A DNA stretch of 64,000 bases from an uncultured Planctomycetales bacterium (GTDB lineage Bacteria; Planctomycetota; Planctomycetia; Pirellulales; Thermoguttaceae): assembly GCA_937889015.1 (NCBI GenBank), contig CALARR010000059.1, positions 11,155-75,154 of the forward strand, read 5' to 3'. Below, piece by piece: positions 1-9,089 of the stretch (its first letter is position 1; every line of letters begins with the position of its first letter). Position numbers and translations under genes: made by a program. The notes under the pieces were generated by a model that did no database searches, was not told the origin of the DNA, and saw only the letters and a list, made by a program, of their open reading frames with translations.

Positions 1-746
1 GTCTCGATGACCGCTGCGTACACGGGCTCGAAGGCGCGCGCGTTGTTGTCGATCCGCTGTGGCTGCGCGTCGTAGGGAATATGGGGCGTGTTGTGGGCCA
101 GATACACGAAGAAGGGGCGGTCGCGATGCTCCTCGATGAACTTCTCGGCCGCGGCCGTCAGGTCGTACTCGCCCTTGCCCCCCTCGATGTCGGAAGGCTT
201 GGTGTTGGCCTTGCCCGCATGATAGAAATCGAAACCGTGCTCCAATGGGCCAAACCCCGCGCCGCCCACGTGCCATTTGCCGATGGCCGCGGTGCTGTAG
301 CCGGCGTCCTTGAGATAGTCGCAGACCATCTTCTCTTCCAAGGGGACCTGCATTTCGATTTCCGGGTGCAGCAGCTTCTGCGAGGAGGCGTTTGCGCGTC
401 CCGGAAGATAGGTGGTCAGGCGCAGTCGAGCCGGGGCCTTGCCGGTGAGAATCGCGGCCCGGGATGGGGAGCAAATGGGTTGGCCGCAGCAGGCCGAAGT
501 GAACCGCACGCCTTGCTGTGCGAGGCGGTCCAGATGGGGCGTGTGGTGCTCTTGCCGGCCATAGCAGTGCAGATCATTGATCCCCAGGTCATCGCAGAGG
601 ATGAAGATGATATTGGGTTTGGCGGCGCTATTCTCGCTGGCGGCCAGCAGGCCGGCAGCGCTGGGCAGCAGCACGAAGAACGCGCCCAAAAGCGCGCACA
701 GGGAAGTGTTGCGTGCGGATGCACGGTAACGAAAGCAAGGAGGCAT
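1..746 (-). CDS. Sulfatase, N-terminal part (cut by window edge)
   Basis: This is an arylsulfatase-type enzyme of the alkaline-phosphatase superfamily, probably exported to remove sulfate esters from polysaccharides. Read leftwards from the ATG at 746, a hydrophobic signal segment (residues about 15-37) precedes the metal-binding CDDLG (51-55) and the sulfatase signature CSPSRAAILTG. Its first Cys (residue 92) is the one that is converted to formylglycine in this family. GKWH and an HNTPH segment follow. About 248 codons are visible; the C-terminal half lies outside the window. An in-frame ATG at 758 is an alternative start; 746 has GAGAG eight bases upstream. The next gene upstream on the same strand is the URO-D-like protein, 392 bases away, so this may be a separate transcript. 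The substrate cannot be told from this part. Confidence 0.9.
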   Translation of the reverse strand, partial: MPPCFRYRASARNTSLCALLGAFFVLLPSAAGLLAASENSAAKPNIIFILCDDLGINDLHCYGRQEHHTPHLDRLAQQGVRFTSACCGQPICSPSRAAILTGKAPARLRLTTYLPGRANASSQKLLHPEIEMQVPLEEKMVCDYLKDAGYSTAAIGKWHVGGAGFGPLEHGFDFYHAGKANTKPSDIEGGKGEYDLTAAAEKFIEEHRDRPFFVYLAHNTPHIPYDAQPQRIDNNARAFEPVYAAVIE

Positions 747-1138
747 TGTGGCTCTCATATCACGCACCCGATCCGATCCAGAGGCAAGGGGGATGTCACC
801 GCACGGCGATCGCGGTTCACGATGATGTCATGCTAACAGACGCGCGAACCGGCTTCCAGATGGGGCATTCCCGCATCTGCAACCCCACAAGAGGAACCCA
901 ACATGAGGATCCACAGGAGATGACTGTCCAGTCCTTCTCCTCCCCAGCCTTTGCGGCTTTGCGCCTTGGCGCCTTCGCGAAAGCTCCTCCCGCCGATCGG
1001 ACCTGCCTTGGCCGAATGGCCCTTGGCAGTCTCCGGGATGTCTCGCTCGATTCTGCCCTCAGTCCCGGAGGGTTCGTCGCCAAGGCGCACTGCACGCGGT
1101 CTTCGGCAACCGATCCTACTGCCCCAAGGCTCGCCCCG
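747..1138. other. Intergenic gap with a short octamer array
   Basis: I see no supported gene here. At 950-981 (plus strand) four degenerate 8-mers lie in a row: TTTGCGGC, TTTGCGCC, TTGGCGCC, TTCGCGAA. The rest looks non-coding, and open frames on both strands have no recognisable protein character. It presumably holds the promoter of the sulfatase, but I cannot point to one. Confidence 0.5.
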
Positions 1139-2380
1139 CTACTGGCCGTAGGCTCCGAACTCGTAGGCCGCGTCGAACATGGCGATGATGTTCTCGGCCG
1201 GCACATTGGCCTGGATGTTGTGCACCTGGTTGAACACATAGCCTCCGCCCGGCGCGAAGACCTCCAATCGCTCGCGCACGTGCTGGCGCACTTCCTCGGG
1301 CGTGGCGCGGCCCAGCACGCGCTGCGTGTCGCAGCCACCACCCCAGAAGACGAGCCGATCGCCGAACTCGGCCTTCAGCCGACCGGGGTCCATGTTGGCG
1401 GCCGAGGTCTGCACGGGATTGAGGATGTCGATGCCGGCCTCGACAAAGTGCGGCAGCAAGTGATAGATCGATCCGCAGGAGTGCAGGAAGACTTTCCACG
1501 AGGTATGTGCGTGAATCCAGTCGCAGAGCTTCTTGTAGTGCGGCTTGAGCATCTCGGCCCAGAGCTGCGGCCGGAGGAACTCGCCGCGCTGCGTGCCGCT
1601 GTCGTCGGCGGCGATGCCCCAGGCGAAGCAGCGGTCGCCCACGGCCTGGTGCACCAGGCTCAGGCACTTGATGGTCGCGTCGACCGAGCGGTTCATCATT
1701 TCGTGGCAGGTCTCTTTCTCGGTCATGAGCATCATCATCCACTCATCGGGCAGCCCCTGCGTGACATTGCTGGCCCGATCGGTAATCAGACTCAGCCCCA
1801 GAAAGCAGATGCCGAATCCCCAGCCCAGAATGGCGTAGTCGGTTTCCTCGTAGAGTCGCCGCGCATAGCGTTCCAGGATCTGCAGGTGTTGGTCGGGAAT
1901 GCTGTCCACGGGGCGGAACTTCGCCGGGTCGATCGGCCCGCCGCGATTGAAGGACATGTCGTCGAAGTAGTAGCCGTTGCGCGGCATGCGGAACGAGGAG
2001 TGCGAGCCGTCGGCGTTGAGCAGGATCCAGTTGCCCTCGGCGTCCTCGGCGATCTTCGTGTTCGGCGGGAACAGCGGCTCGGTGCCGTCGAACAGCCGGC
2101 GCGCGGTCCACTGGTCGTCCGAACAGATGGCGCTGAGGATGATCGAGAGGTCCAGGGGCACCACGTCGACGTGCAGGCGGCGGAGCATTTCTTCCTCCAC
2201 CGTGGCGATCATGAATCGCGGGTCGAGGACCTTGGTCGGCCCAGAGAAGCCCAGCTTGCGCCGCACGCGATCGTAGGCGCTGACGGCGATGCCCGAGGCC
2301 TTCATGCCCCCCAGGTCAATCGGCACGCGGTCGGGCACCTGATGGTTTACCGCCTTGCAGACTCTTTCGCGTGGCGTCAT
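1139..2380 (-). CDS. Uroporphyrinogen decarboxylase-like protein (URO-D family)
   Basis: The 413-residue protein has the URO-D/MtaA-type TIM-barrel fold. It starts MTPRERV, then NHQVPDRVPIDLGG, which is the usual opening of this family. The later segment FLHSCGSIYHLLPHFVEAGI carries the HSCG motif that binds zinc or substrate in corrinoid-dependent methyltransferase relatives, and FWGGGCDTQ follows. True HemE proteins differ here, so heme synthesis is unlikely. In planctomycetes and relatives these proteins often sit in carbohydrate-use clusters with unknown roles. The ATG at 2380 was chosen because GGGAGAG lies just upstream and the family N-terminus begins there; a start at 2422 would add an unrelated tail. 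It follows the beta-helix gene with a 67-base gap, so co-transcription is likely. Confidence 0.85.
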   Translation of the reverse strand: MTPRERVCKAVNHQVPDRVPIDLGGMKASGIAVSAYDRVRRKLGFSGPTKVLDPRFMIATVEEEMLRRLHVDVVPLDLSIILSAICSDDQWTARRLFDGTEPLFPPNTKIAEDAEGNWILLNADGSHSSFRMPRNGYYFDDMSFNRGGPIDPAKFRPVDSIPDQHLQILERYARRLYEETDYAILGWGFGICFLGLSLITDRASNVTQGLPDEWMMMLMTEKETCHEMMNRSVDATIKCLSLVHQAVGDRCFAWGIAADDSGTQRGEFLRPQLWAEMLKPHYKKLCDWIHAHTSWKVFLHSCGSIYHLLPHFVEAGIDILNPVQTSAANMDPGRLKAEFGDRLVFWGGGCDTQRVLGRATPEEVRQHVRERLEVFAPGGGYVFNQVHNIQANVPAENIIAMFDAAYEFGAYGQ

Positions 2381-2447
2381 TTCATTCTCTCCCAGAGAGG
2401 TCAGCGGTCCTTCGCGCCACACTTGCGCCGCGATCGCAGCGCGGCGA

Positions 2448-5153
2448 TCAAGGAGGCGTTGGCTCCCATTGGATTACAAGATTGTCCAGGTGCCAGGCCG
2501 TGGCCGCGTTGGCCAGCGAGGTGAATCCCAGCCACTCCAGACGGTTGAACTTCTCGGCCGCGCACTGCAAGGTCCAATGCTGCGGATCGCGATCGGGCAG
2601 TGTGACCGTCAGTTCGTAGCTGCCGTCGGCGGCCGGCCCGAGCTTGCAGACAATCTCCACGTGCACCCACTGGCCCTCGGGCAGGTCCACGAGTTTCTGC
2701 CCTTGGGCAGTCAGGGGCGCGCCGGCGCGGAACTGGAGCGAGGGCCCAACCAGATACGGCCGGGACTGGTCGCGCCACTCATGCGCGGCGATCGCGCCCG
2801 GCTCCAGGCGCAGGTCGAAGACCACGCGCGCCGTGCCGCGGCGATAGTGCGGCAGATAGTAGAGATGCGGATTGTAAACGCCCTTAAGTCCCGAGACATC
2901 GGTGAACTTCAAACTCTTGCGGCCCGAGCGTGCCACGCCTTCCACGACGCCGATCGAGTCGCCGCGGCCTTCTTCCACAGCTTGGGCGGACTGGGGCCGC
3001 GTGCCCGCCGTCACGGCCTCAAAGTCCTCGTGGACGACCAGCGACCCAGGGGCTGGGGCCAGCACGGTGGGGGCAAATTGCACCTGGCGCGGCAATTGGA
3101 CCCATTCTGGAGGGCCGATCAGCCCTGCGCGTTCCGGCTGCAGCGACTCAATGCCCAGGGCTCGCGCCGGTGAGTCCTCGGCCAAGGTGAAGTCGCCGCG
3201 CGCGGGATCGCGGAAGCGCGGGTCGGCCACCAGGCCGTGCTGGTCCAGTCCCTTGGCCTGCCACTGGCGGAGGTCCGCGTCGTAGAACTCCATGGGCAGG
3301 CCGTCGGTGCGCCAGTAGAGGTTGAAATCCCACAGGGATTGCGTGTCGTTGCGGCCCTCATCGTCGTGGAACAACTCGCCCTGGGTGAGATAGAAGATAT
3401 TGCGTTGGACGCGACTGGGTGGACCTTGCACGAACTTGTACCGCCAGGCGGCCTGCCAGGCGCTGAGGGCAAACACGTTGTTGCAGATCGTGTTGCCGTG
3501 GCTGCCGGTGTTCATGACCCCGCCGGTGAGCGTGTTGTAGACCAGGTTCTTCTCGACGGTCAGGCCATTGCTGGCCTGATCGAAGTACAGGCCCCAAGCC
3601 ATGGCCGGCCGGCCCATGTAGGGAAAGACGTCGTGGATCACGTTGCCGCGGATGACGGTTCCGGTCTGCCGGCCGAGGGTGTAGATCCCGCCCGCGTCGC
3701 TGAGCATGCCGCGGCACACGTGGTGGATGTGGTTCCACTCGATGCGGTTCTCGAGGGTCCGCGTGGGGGCATCGCTCCAGTTCCAACCGATCGACATGCC
3801 GGAGTAGTTGAAGCTGTGGATTTCGTGGTGCGAGATTTCGTTGCGGCAGGCGTGGGCCAGCCACAGGCCGACGGCCCCGGCGTAGACGTGGCCGCCATCG
3901 TGCAGGTAGTTGTTGGAGATGAGGTTATCGCTGGAGGTGAGGGAATCACTGGTCGGCATCTTGCTGTTGCCCAGCCGGATTCCGCCGGCCCCCAGGTCGT
4001 GCACCTGGTTGCCCACGATGCGGTTGTGCTGGCAGCCGTCCTGGAACCAGATGCCGTAGCCGCCGACATGGGCCACGCGGCAGTCTTCCACGGCGCAATG
4101 CCGCGCCCCGTTGGCCGTCACGGCGGCAGGCACGGTCACGGCCGCCTGCGGATCGCCGTACCCTCGTGGTCCCAAAGTCCAGTCGGCATGTTCCAGTTGC
4201 AGGCCGACGAGGCGCAGGTGTTCCACCCACTTGCCGGCTTCCGGATCGCCCTCCAAGCGAACTAATTCGGACAGCCGCGGCGCGACCACGACCGTGCGAT
4301 CCGGGTCCTCGCCCGGCAGGGGCCAATAGGTCAATCGGCCGCTGGCCGCATCCAGATACCACTCGCCCGGCTCGTCGAGCAGCTCGGCGGCATTCTCGAC
4401 GTAGTAGCGTTGCTGCGGGTCCCAGCCCAGCGGCCGAAAAATGGTGGGGCCGGTGAAGCGCACGACGCGCTGCGCGGCGTCCACCGAGGCGATTCGCACG
4501 CGGGACGTGTTCCAGGAGTGAAAGACGACCGCCTCGACGTTCGTCAGGTCGCGCCAGGCCTGAATGTCGCGGTCCAGGAAGCGGAAGGCGTCTACTCCTT
4601 GGTTCCACTTGGCGCCCGGCTTGGGGTCCACCAGTCCGGCCACGCGATAGAAACCCTGGTTGGGGCTGCGTGCGCGCGTCGCGCGGCGCGTGCCGACAAA
4701 CAACTGACGGAAGTAGAGCTTGCCGGCAGCGACCTCGGGCAGGTCGGCGATCCAGCGTCCGCGGTCGTCACGCTGCCACTTGGAAATGACCATCCCGCCG
4801 CAGAGCACGGCCGACTGGCCCGGCTGGCAGCCATAGGTGACCGGGCACTGGGGCGTGCCGGAGTCCTCGGGCGTAAAGACCAGCGGGGCCTGCAGCCGGT
4901 GCTGGCCGCGCACCAGGACGGTGACCGGAGCCGCAAGCCTCCCCTGTTTTCGCAGGGAGCGGATGGCCTGTTGTGCGTGCGCGACGGTGGCCCAAGGACC
5001 GTCGTTGCTGGTTGCGACGCGCTGCGCGTGCGATCCGGAAAAGCCATCATCGCCGTCAGGGGCGACATAGAAGCGTAGGCCGTCGCCAACGGCGCCGCCT
5101 TCGGACGGAGCGAGGAGCAACGCGGCGACCAGACCGGCCTGAATCGTGAACAT
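2448..5153 (-). CDS. Secreted right-handed beta-helix protein
   Basis: This 901-residue exported protein has a signal peptide (MFTIQAGLVAALLLAP...). It opens with FYVAPDGDDGFSG, typical of the DUF1565/pectate-lyase-like parallel beta-helix family. Residues about 330-640 contain many short repeats of the form N-x-I-x-x-N-x-V/I-H-D, which build the helix rungs. The last 170 residues (from HEDFEAV) form a beta-sandwich resembling a concanavalin-like domain and end with a DNLVIQWEP strand. Such proteins bind or cleave acidic polysaccharides such as alginate or pectin; no lyase-specific catalytic residue can be assigned here. A start at 5153 gives a clean signal peptide; longer starts add an Arg-rich tail that overlaps the monooxygenase gene. 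It lies 68 bases after that gene. Confidence 0.85.
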   Translation of the reverse strand: MFTIQAGLVAALLLAPSEGGAVGDGLRFYVAPDGDDGFSGSHAQRVATSNDGPWATVAHAQQAIRSLRKQGRLAAPVTVLVRGQHRLQAPLVFTPEDSGTPQCPVTYGCQPGQSAVLCGGMVISKWQRDDRGRWIADLPEVAAGKLYFRQLFVGTRRATRARSPNQGFYRVAGLVDPKPGAKWNQGVDAFRFLDRDIQAWRDLTNVEAVVFHSWNTSRVRIASVDAAQRVVRFTGPTIFRPLGWDPQQRYYVENAAELLDEPGEWYLDAASGRLTYWPLPGEDPDRTVVVAPRLSELVRLEGDPEAGKWVEHLRLVGLQLEHADWTLGPRGYGDPQAAVTVPAAVTANGARHCAVEDCRVAHVGGYGIWFQDGCQHNRIVGNQVHDLGAGGIRLGNSKMPTSDSLTSSDNLISNNYLHDGGHVYAGAVGLWLAHACRNEISHHEIHSFNYSGMSIGWNWSDAPTRTLENRIEWNHIHHVCRGMLSDAGGIYTLGRQTGTVIRGNVIHDVFPYMGRPAMAWGLYFDQASNGLTVEKNLVYNTLTGGVMNTGSHGNTICNNVFALSAWQAAWRYKFVQGPPSRVQRNIFYLTQGELFHDDEGRNDTQSLWDFNLYWRTDGLPMEFYDADLRQWQAKGLDQHGLVADPRFRDPARGDFTLAEDSPARALGIESLQPERAGLIGPPEWVQLPRQVQFAPTVLAPAPGSLVVHEDFEAVTAGTRPQSAQAVEEGRGDSIGVVEGVARSGRKSLKFTDVSGLKGVYNPHLYYLPHYRRGTARVVFDLRLEPGAIAAHEWRDQSRPYLVGPSLQFRAGAPLTAQGQKLVDLPEGQWVHVEIVCKLGPAADGSYELTVTLPDRDPQHWTLQCAAEKFNRLEWLGFTSLANAATAWHLDNLVIQWEPTPP

Positions 5154-5221
5154 GGAGGCATTCTCTTTGGGTATTTGGCGGTGCAGCACCAAGCGCCGGC
5201 AACGGGCCCGCGGGCGTCTGC

Positions 5222-6478
5222 TTATGGGCTGGGCGACAGGCCGAGCTGGGCGGCCATCTGCCGCCGCTCCTCGCCGGCGGCGGGCAGGCAGTCGAGGATA
5301 TTCAGGGGGCGGTGCCGCACCCATTCGGGCGTTTGCGGCTGGAGGCCAGCGCGACCCGTCAAACCCAACAGTCCGCGCCACTCGGCCAGGCACTTCTGCT
5401 CGTAGTCTGGAAATTCGCTCAGCGCGTGTCCCTCACGCAGGACTCCGGTATAGAGCTGGGCCAATTCGACAGCCTCGCGTATCCCGGAGTTCATGCTGTG
5501 CATGCCGGCCGGTCCGGTGATGTGGGCCGCGTCGCCGGCCATCCACACGCGCCCCCGTCCCAACGAGGAGGCCAGGCGTCGCTCGAAACGCACAGCGATC
5601 CGCCAGTAGATGTCGCCGATGTTTCGCTCGAACCAGGGCGCGCGCTGATGCACCAGTTCCTGGAACCGCTGTTCGGAGAGCATCGGAAAGGCGTCGTCGC
5701 CCACGTGCACCGCCAGACGCTGCTTCATCCGCGACGACTCGGCGGCTGCATGATCGAGCATCTGAAAGCTCCAGCGGCAGCGGCCGTCGGGCATGGGCCA
5801 GAGCACGTCGGTGGTCTCCGGCCCCAACACGACCCGCACCTGGTTGGGCAGCGGCTCCGGGCAGGAACACTCGAACACCGCATAGTGTTCGGTGGGCCCC
5901 ACTTGGGGAAACTCGATGGCCAATCCGCGCCGAGTTCGAGAACGATGCCCGTCGGCGGCCAGAACCAGCGGGACCGTGAGCTGAGTTGTGCCGGAGACGA
6001 CCCATTCGGTATGGGCCACGGCATAGCCCAGCGATTGCTTTTCGCGACGGTCGATGGTCACGCGCACGGCGTTCCGCTCGGGCACCAGATCGCTGACGTG
6101 CTGGTTCCAGAAGACCAGGGCCCCCTGCTGCCGCAAAGCCTGCTCCAGCAGGCCTTCGAACACGTCCTGGCGCAGGACGATCAGGCCTGGGCAGCCGTCC
6201 TCCGCGCGTGGGAAGGGGACCTCGGCGCGCAACTCCGGCCCCTCGTACAGCGCGATACTCTCGATCGGATAGCCCTGCTGGCGAACGTTCAGCCCCAGCC
6301 GTTCCAGCAGCCGCACGGACGAGCGGTGCAGGGCCAGGGCATAACTGTGGGCCCCGGTCCGCCATTGACTGTCCACGACGCGCACATGGATCCCGTTGCG
6401 CGTCAGCGCCAAGGCCCCCACCAGACCAACAGGGCCAGCACCAATGACCAGAACCTCCGGTTCCCTTGCTTGCGCCAT
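5222..6478 (-). CDS. FAD-dependent monooxygenase (aromatic hydroxylase type)
   Basis: The 418-residue flavoprotein monooxygenase belongs to the PheA/TfdB/UbiH-like group and probably hydroxylates an aromatic or quinone-like compound using NAD(P)H and oxygen. The N-terminal Rossmann motif GAGPVG (13-18) binds the ADP part of FAD. A second motif, GRVWMAGDAAHITGPAGMHS, contains the GDAAH that contacts the flavin ribityl chain. No signal peptide is seen, so it is cytoplasmic. The ATG at 6478 follows AAAGGG. It sits between a fumarylacetoacetate-hydrolase-fold gene and the beta-helix gene. With the nearby thioesterase, the neighbourhood resembles part of an aromatic-compound pathway, but the substrate is unknown. 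Confidence 0.85.
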   Translation of the reverse strand: MAQAREPEVLVIGAGPVGLVGALALTRNGIHVRVVDSQWRTGAHSYALALHRSSVRLLERLGLNVRQQGYPIESIALYEGPELRAEVPFPRAEDGCPGLIVLRQDVFEGLLEQALRQQGALVFWNQHVSDLVPERNAVRVTIDRREKQSLGYAVAHTEWVVSGTTQLTVPLVLAADGHRSRTRRGLAIEFPQVGPTEHYAVFECSCPEPLPNQVRVVLGPETTDVLWPMPDGRCRWSFQMLDHAAAESSRMKQRLAVHVGDDAFPMLSEQRFQELVHQRAPWFERNIGDIYWRIAVRFERRLASSLGRGRVWMAGDAAHITGPAGMHSMNSGIREAVELAQLYTGVLREGHALSEFPDYEQKCLAEWRGLLGLTGRAGLQPQTPEWVRHRPLNILDCLPAAGEERRQMAAQLGLSPSP

Positions 6479-6550
6479 AGGACGGCCCTTTCTCAGATGA
6501 GTCTCTGGCCACCGCTCGCGGCTGCGCAGCGGCGCCCGACAGGATGCGCA

Positions 6551-7399
6551 TCACTTCGACGCCGCGACCACGGGATTCTTCAGCACCCCTACGCCCTCCA
6601 ACTCCACCTCGACCACGTCGCCGGGCTTGATCGCCGCGGTCTTGCCGGGCGTGCCGGTGTAGATCAAGTCTCCAGGCTCGAGCGTCACGTGCTGGCTGGC
6701 CCAACTGACGATCGCCGCCACGCCATGCACCAGGTCCTTGGTGCTCTGTTCCTGGCGGACCTCTCCGTTGACCCGGCATCGCAACAGCAGGTCATCGTAG
6801 TTGAGGCCCTTGACGACGAAGGGGCCGCAGGGTCCGAAGGTGTCGGAGCCCTTGGCGCGCCACCACTGCACGTCGGCCTTCTGCCAATCGCGAGCGCTGA
6901 TGTCGTTGCCGCAAGTGACGCCCAAGACATAGTCCTGGGCCTTGGCCAGGGGCACGTTCTTGGCCCGTTTGCCGATCACGATCACCAACTCGGCTTCGGG
7001 GTGCACGACCGAAGTGCCCGGGGGAATCACGACCTGTTGGCCATCCGCGATCAGACACGAGGGGACTTTGAAGAACAGTTCGGGATGCTCGTGCGGTGGC
7101 GTCTGGGCAAGATGGCTCTTGTAGTTGCCGGCCAGGGCCAGGACCTTGCTGGGCTGGACTGGCACCAGGAGTTTCACCTCCGCCAGGGCGAAGGTCCCCT
7201 CGGTCGGTTTCCACGGGCGAAAAGGCGTGCCCTGGATCTGCCGTACGCGATCCCCTTCCACAACGCCATAGGCCACGGTCTTGCCGACCTGGAAGCGCGC
7301 GAACTTGGTGACCGGCTTTTCACCTTCCGCGCCGCCGACGGAACTGGCCGCCAGCAGGATGGCCGCCAAAATGCCAAGAACAAACTTGCCGCAGTCCAT
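6551..7399 (-). CDS. Fumarylacetoacetate hydrolase family protein with signal peptide
   Basis: The 282-residue protein has the FAH fold, which hydrolyses or decarboxylates 2-oxo acids with a divalent metal. Family landmarks are LALAGNYKSH, HPEAELVIVIGK (metal-binding acids), GVTCGNDISARDWQ and GDLIYTGTPGKTA. Oddly, it starts with a clear signal peptide (residues about 1-24, FVLGILAAILLAASSVGG), although most FAH enzymes are cytoplasmic. GAGGAG lies upstream of the ATG at 7399, which supports that start. It is 110 bases after the thioesterase gene and 72 before the monooxygenase gene. The likely location is the periplasm or paryphoplasm; the exact reaction is not determinable. Confidence 0.85.
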   Translation of the reverse strand: MDCGKFVLGILAAILLAASSVGGAEGEKPVTKFARFQVGKTVAYGVVEGDRVRQIQGTPFRPWKPTEGTFALAEVKLLVPVQPSKVLALAGNYKSHLAQTPPHEHPELFFKVPSCLIADGQQVVIPPGTSVVHPEAELVIVIGKRAKNVPLAKAQDYVLGVTCGNDISARDWQKADVQWWRAKGSDTFGPCGPFVVKGLNYDDLLLRCRVNGEVRQEQSTKDLVHGVAAIVSWASQHVTLEPGDLIYTGTPGKTAAIKPGDVVEVELEGVGVLKNPVVAASK

Positions 7400-7509
7400 G
7401 ATTCGCTCCTCGTCGGATTGTGTTTCGGAATGTGTTCGGGATGTGGTCGAATGTTCGTCACGAAGGTGCCGCTTTCGGCCGCGCGTGTGGCCCAAGCAGC
7501 ACATGGCGC

Positions 7510-7923
7510 TCAGGGGGGCGGAAACGGATCGCGCTTCACATAGGCGGTGCCCTGAAAAGTCGCGATCAGGCGACCGGCGGCATCACAGATACGCACGCCG
7601 CAGTGGGCCAGCTTTCGGCTCCGCGAGATCTCCGTCGCCTCGGCCTGCAACTGCCCCTCGAGGGCCGGGTGGTGGCAGGAAATGCTCATGCTGATGCCCA
7701 TCGCCACCTGCCCCGCCGCGTTGCAGGCGGCGAAGAAGGTGGTCGCGGCCAGCGTGAACAGGGCGCCGCCGTGCACCGTGCCCAGGCTATTGTGGTGCCG
7801 GTCTTCGATCGGCATCACGGCGCGTGCGTAGCCCGGCCGGACATCGACCAGCTCGATGCCATTGGCCGCCGCAAAGCGATCGCGCCGCAGGCCGTCCATC
7901 ATCTCTTGCGAACAATCGGACAT
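7510..7923 (-). CDS. PaaI-type hotdog thioesterase
   Basis: This is a 137-residue single hotdog domain. The motif HNSLGTVHGGALFTLA is the helix and catalytic region of the PaaI/4-hydroxybenzoyl-CoA thioesterase family; the Asn, His and Gly residues hold the thioester carbonyl. Members hydrolyse acyl- or aryl-CoA, often as a clean-up step for stalled CoA intermediates. The length is normal and there is no signal peptide. It lies 37 bases after the ChaN-like gene and upstream of the FAH-like and monooxygenase genes, consistent with a small aromatic-acid module. Confidence 0.85.
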   Translation of the reverse strand: MSDCSQEMMDGLRRDRFAAANGIELVDVRPGYARAVMPIEDRHHNSLGTVHGGALFTLAATTFFAACNAAGQVAMGISMSISCHHPALEGQLQAEATEISRSRKLAHCGVRICDAAGRLIATFQGTAYVKRDPFPPP

Positions 7924-7960
7924 GACAGATCAACGATCCTCAGGAACCCTTGGTTGCGAT

Positions 7961-8908
7961 TCAATCGGCGTCTTGCGCCAGGCTGCGCGCTTGAAGGTAG
8001 TCGCCCACCGGCAGTCTCAAGCTCCGCAGGTCTTCGTGCGTGATCTCGACATCGCGCGAGGCAGCCTTCTCTTCCGAACTAAGTTCGACGTCGCCGCTGG
8101 CCGACAAGAGAACGATGCGTTGACGCACTTCGCCCAACCGCCGCTGGACGCGCGCCGGCATCCCCAGACCGTAGGCCGCGTGGCCGGCTCCGCAGAGCAC
8201 CACCGCCGTGCGGTTCGCCCCAGCTTCCGAGCGAAGGTAGTTGGCCAGACTGTGGGCCATGCACTCATCGCGCGCGATCTGGGCCTCGATCATGGGGCGC
8301 AGACGCTCGGGCGTGGCCGCCATGTGGACCATGAGTTGCAGGCCCAGCAGCTTTTCGTATGGCGGGTCGCACAACTGCAGTTCGACGGGCAGGCCGGCGC
8401 GCGCCTCGGCCGGCAGTTTGTCCACGCCCCCTTCGCGCGCCACGCGGCGGATCAGTTCGGCCGGGGCATTGAGCGCCACCACGGGAATGTTCCGCGTTCG
8501 GGCCGCTTCTAACAGCGGTTGGTACTGCTGGTAGTTGCGCCAGCGCTGGGGCCAGCCCGTGGCGGCGGCCAACTGGGCGAAGTCGATCTGCCCCTGGTTG
8601 AAACGGTCGAGGGTGGCCTGGTGCGCTGCCTCCAGTTGTTCCAGCCCCAACACCAGGCGGCGGCCGCGCGCGGCAAGGTCTTCCAGGATCCGCAATTGCG
8701 TGTCGTGGTGCCGGGCCAGCGTGTGCCGCTCGCCCAGGTAGACGACGCGCGCCTCGGCCAGGTCTGCCAGCATCTCGGCGTAGGCGACCGGCTCGCCCTG
8801 GCAAAGGTCGATCCACAGGCTGCAGCGGCGCGGCCCTTCGGGTCCGGCCAGACCGATCCGGACAAGGGCCACGAGTACAACGGGAATCCACGCCAGTCGT
8901 CGCCCCAA
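7961..8908 (-). CDS. ChaN-like (haem-binding/Tiki superfamily) exported protein
   Basis: The 315-residue ChaN/EreA-like (Tiki superfamily) protein carries VVYLGERHTLARHHDTQLRI near the N-terminus, where the GE-x-H-x(n)-H pattern marks the active or metal-binding site. GLEQLEAAHQATLD and CGAGHAAYGLG follow. ChaN relatives bind haem or act as iron-related lipoproteins. I chose a TTG start at 8908 because a very strong ribosome site (GGAGGGAGG) lies just upstream and the first residues then form a signal peptide (RRLAWIPVVLVALVRIGLAG). No lipobox Cys is visible after it. An upstream start would add about 69 residues of atypical sequence. It is divergent from the FG-GAP gene at 9090. Confidence 0.75.
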   Translation of the reverse strand: MGRRLAWIPVVLVALVRIGLAGPEGPRRCSLWIDLCQGEPVAYAEMLADLAEARVVYLGERHTLARHHDTQLRILEDLAARGRRLVLGLEQLEAAHQATLDRFNQGQIDFAQLAAATGWPQRWRNYQQYQPLLEAARTRNIPVVALNAPAELIRRVAREGGVDKLPAEARAGLPVELQLCDPPYEKLLGLQLMVHMAATPERLRPMIEAQIARDECMAHSLANYLRSEAGANRTAVVLCGAGHAAYGLGMPARVQRRLGEVRQRIVLLSASGDVELSSEEKAASRDVEITHEDLRSLRLPVGDYLQARSLAQDAD

Positions 8909-9089
8909 GGATCCACCTCCCTCCGGAAGTTGCGTCACGGTCCATCCTGCGCCTCTTACGATACCCGGAAGGCCCCTGGCAGGGAAGCCCCAGCACCCCC
9001 GTGGTGGGCCTCGGCGGTGGGCGTTGAAGCTGGCCGGAGCATGGACTACGATGGCAGAAATCCCCCTCCCCGCAACCAGGAGTCCCGCC

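Noticed and set aside
713..2524. Long open frame on the plus strand (about 600 codons)
   Set aside because: It is antisense to the URO-D-like gene and shows no family motifs; high GC leaves many antisense frames open.
5312..7543. Plus-strand open frame of about 740 codons opposite the monooxygenase and FAH genes
   Set aside because: Composition is that of an antisense shadow and the minus strand carries intact families.
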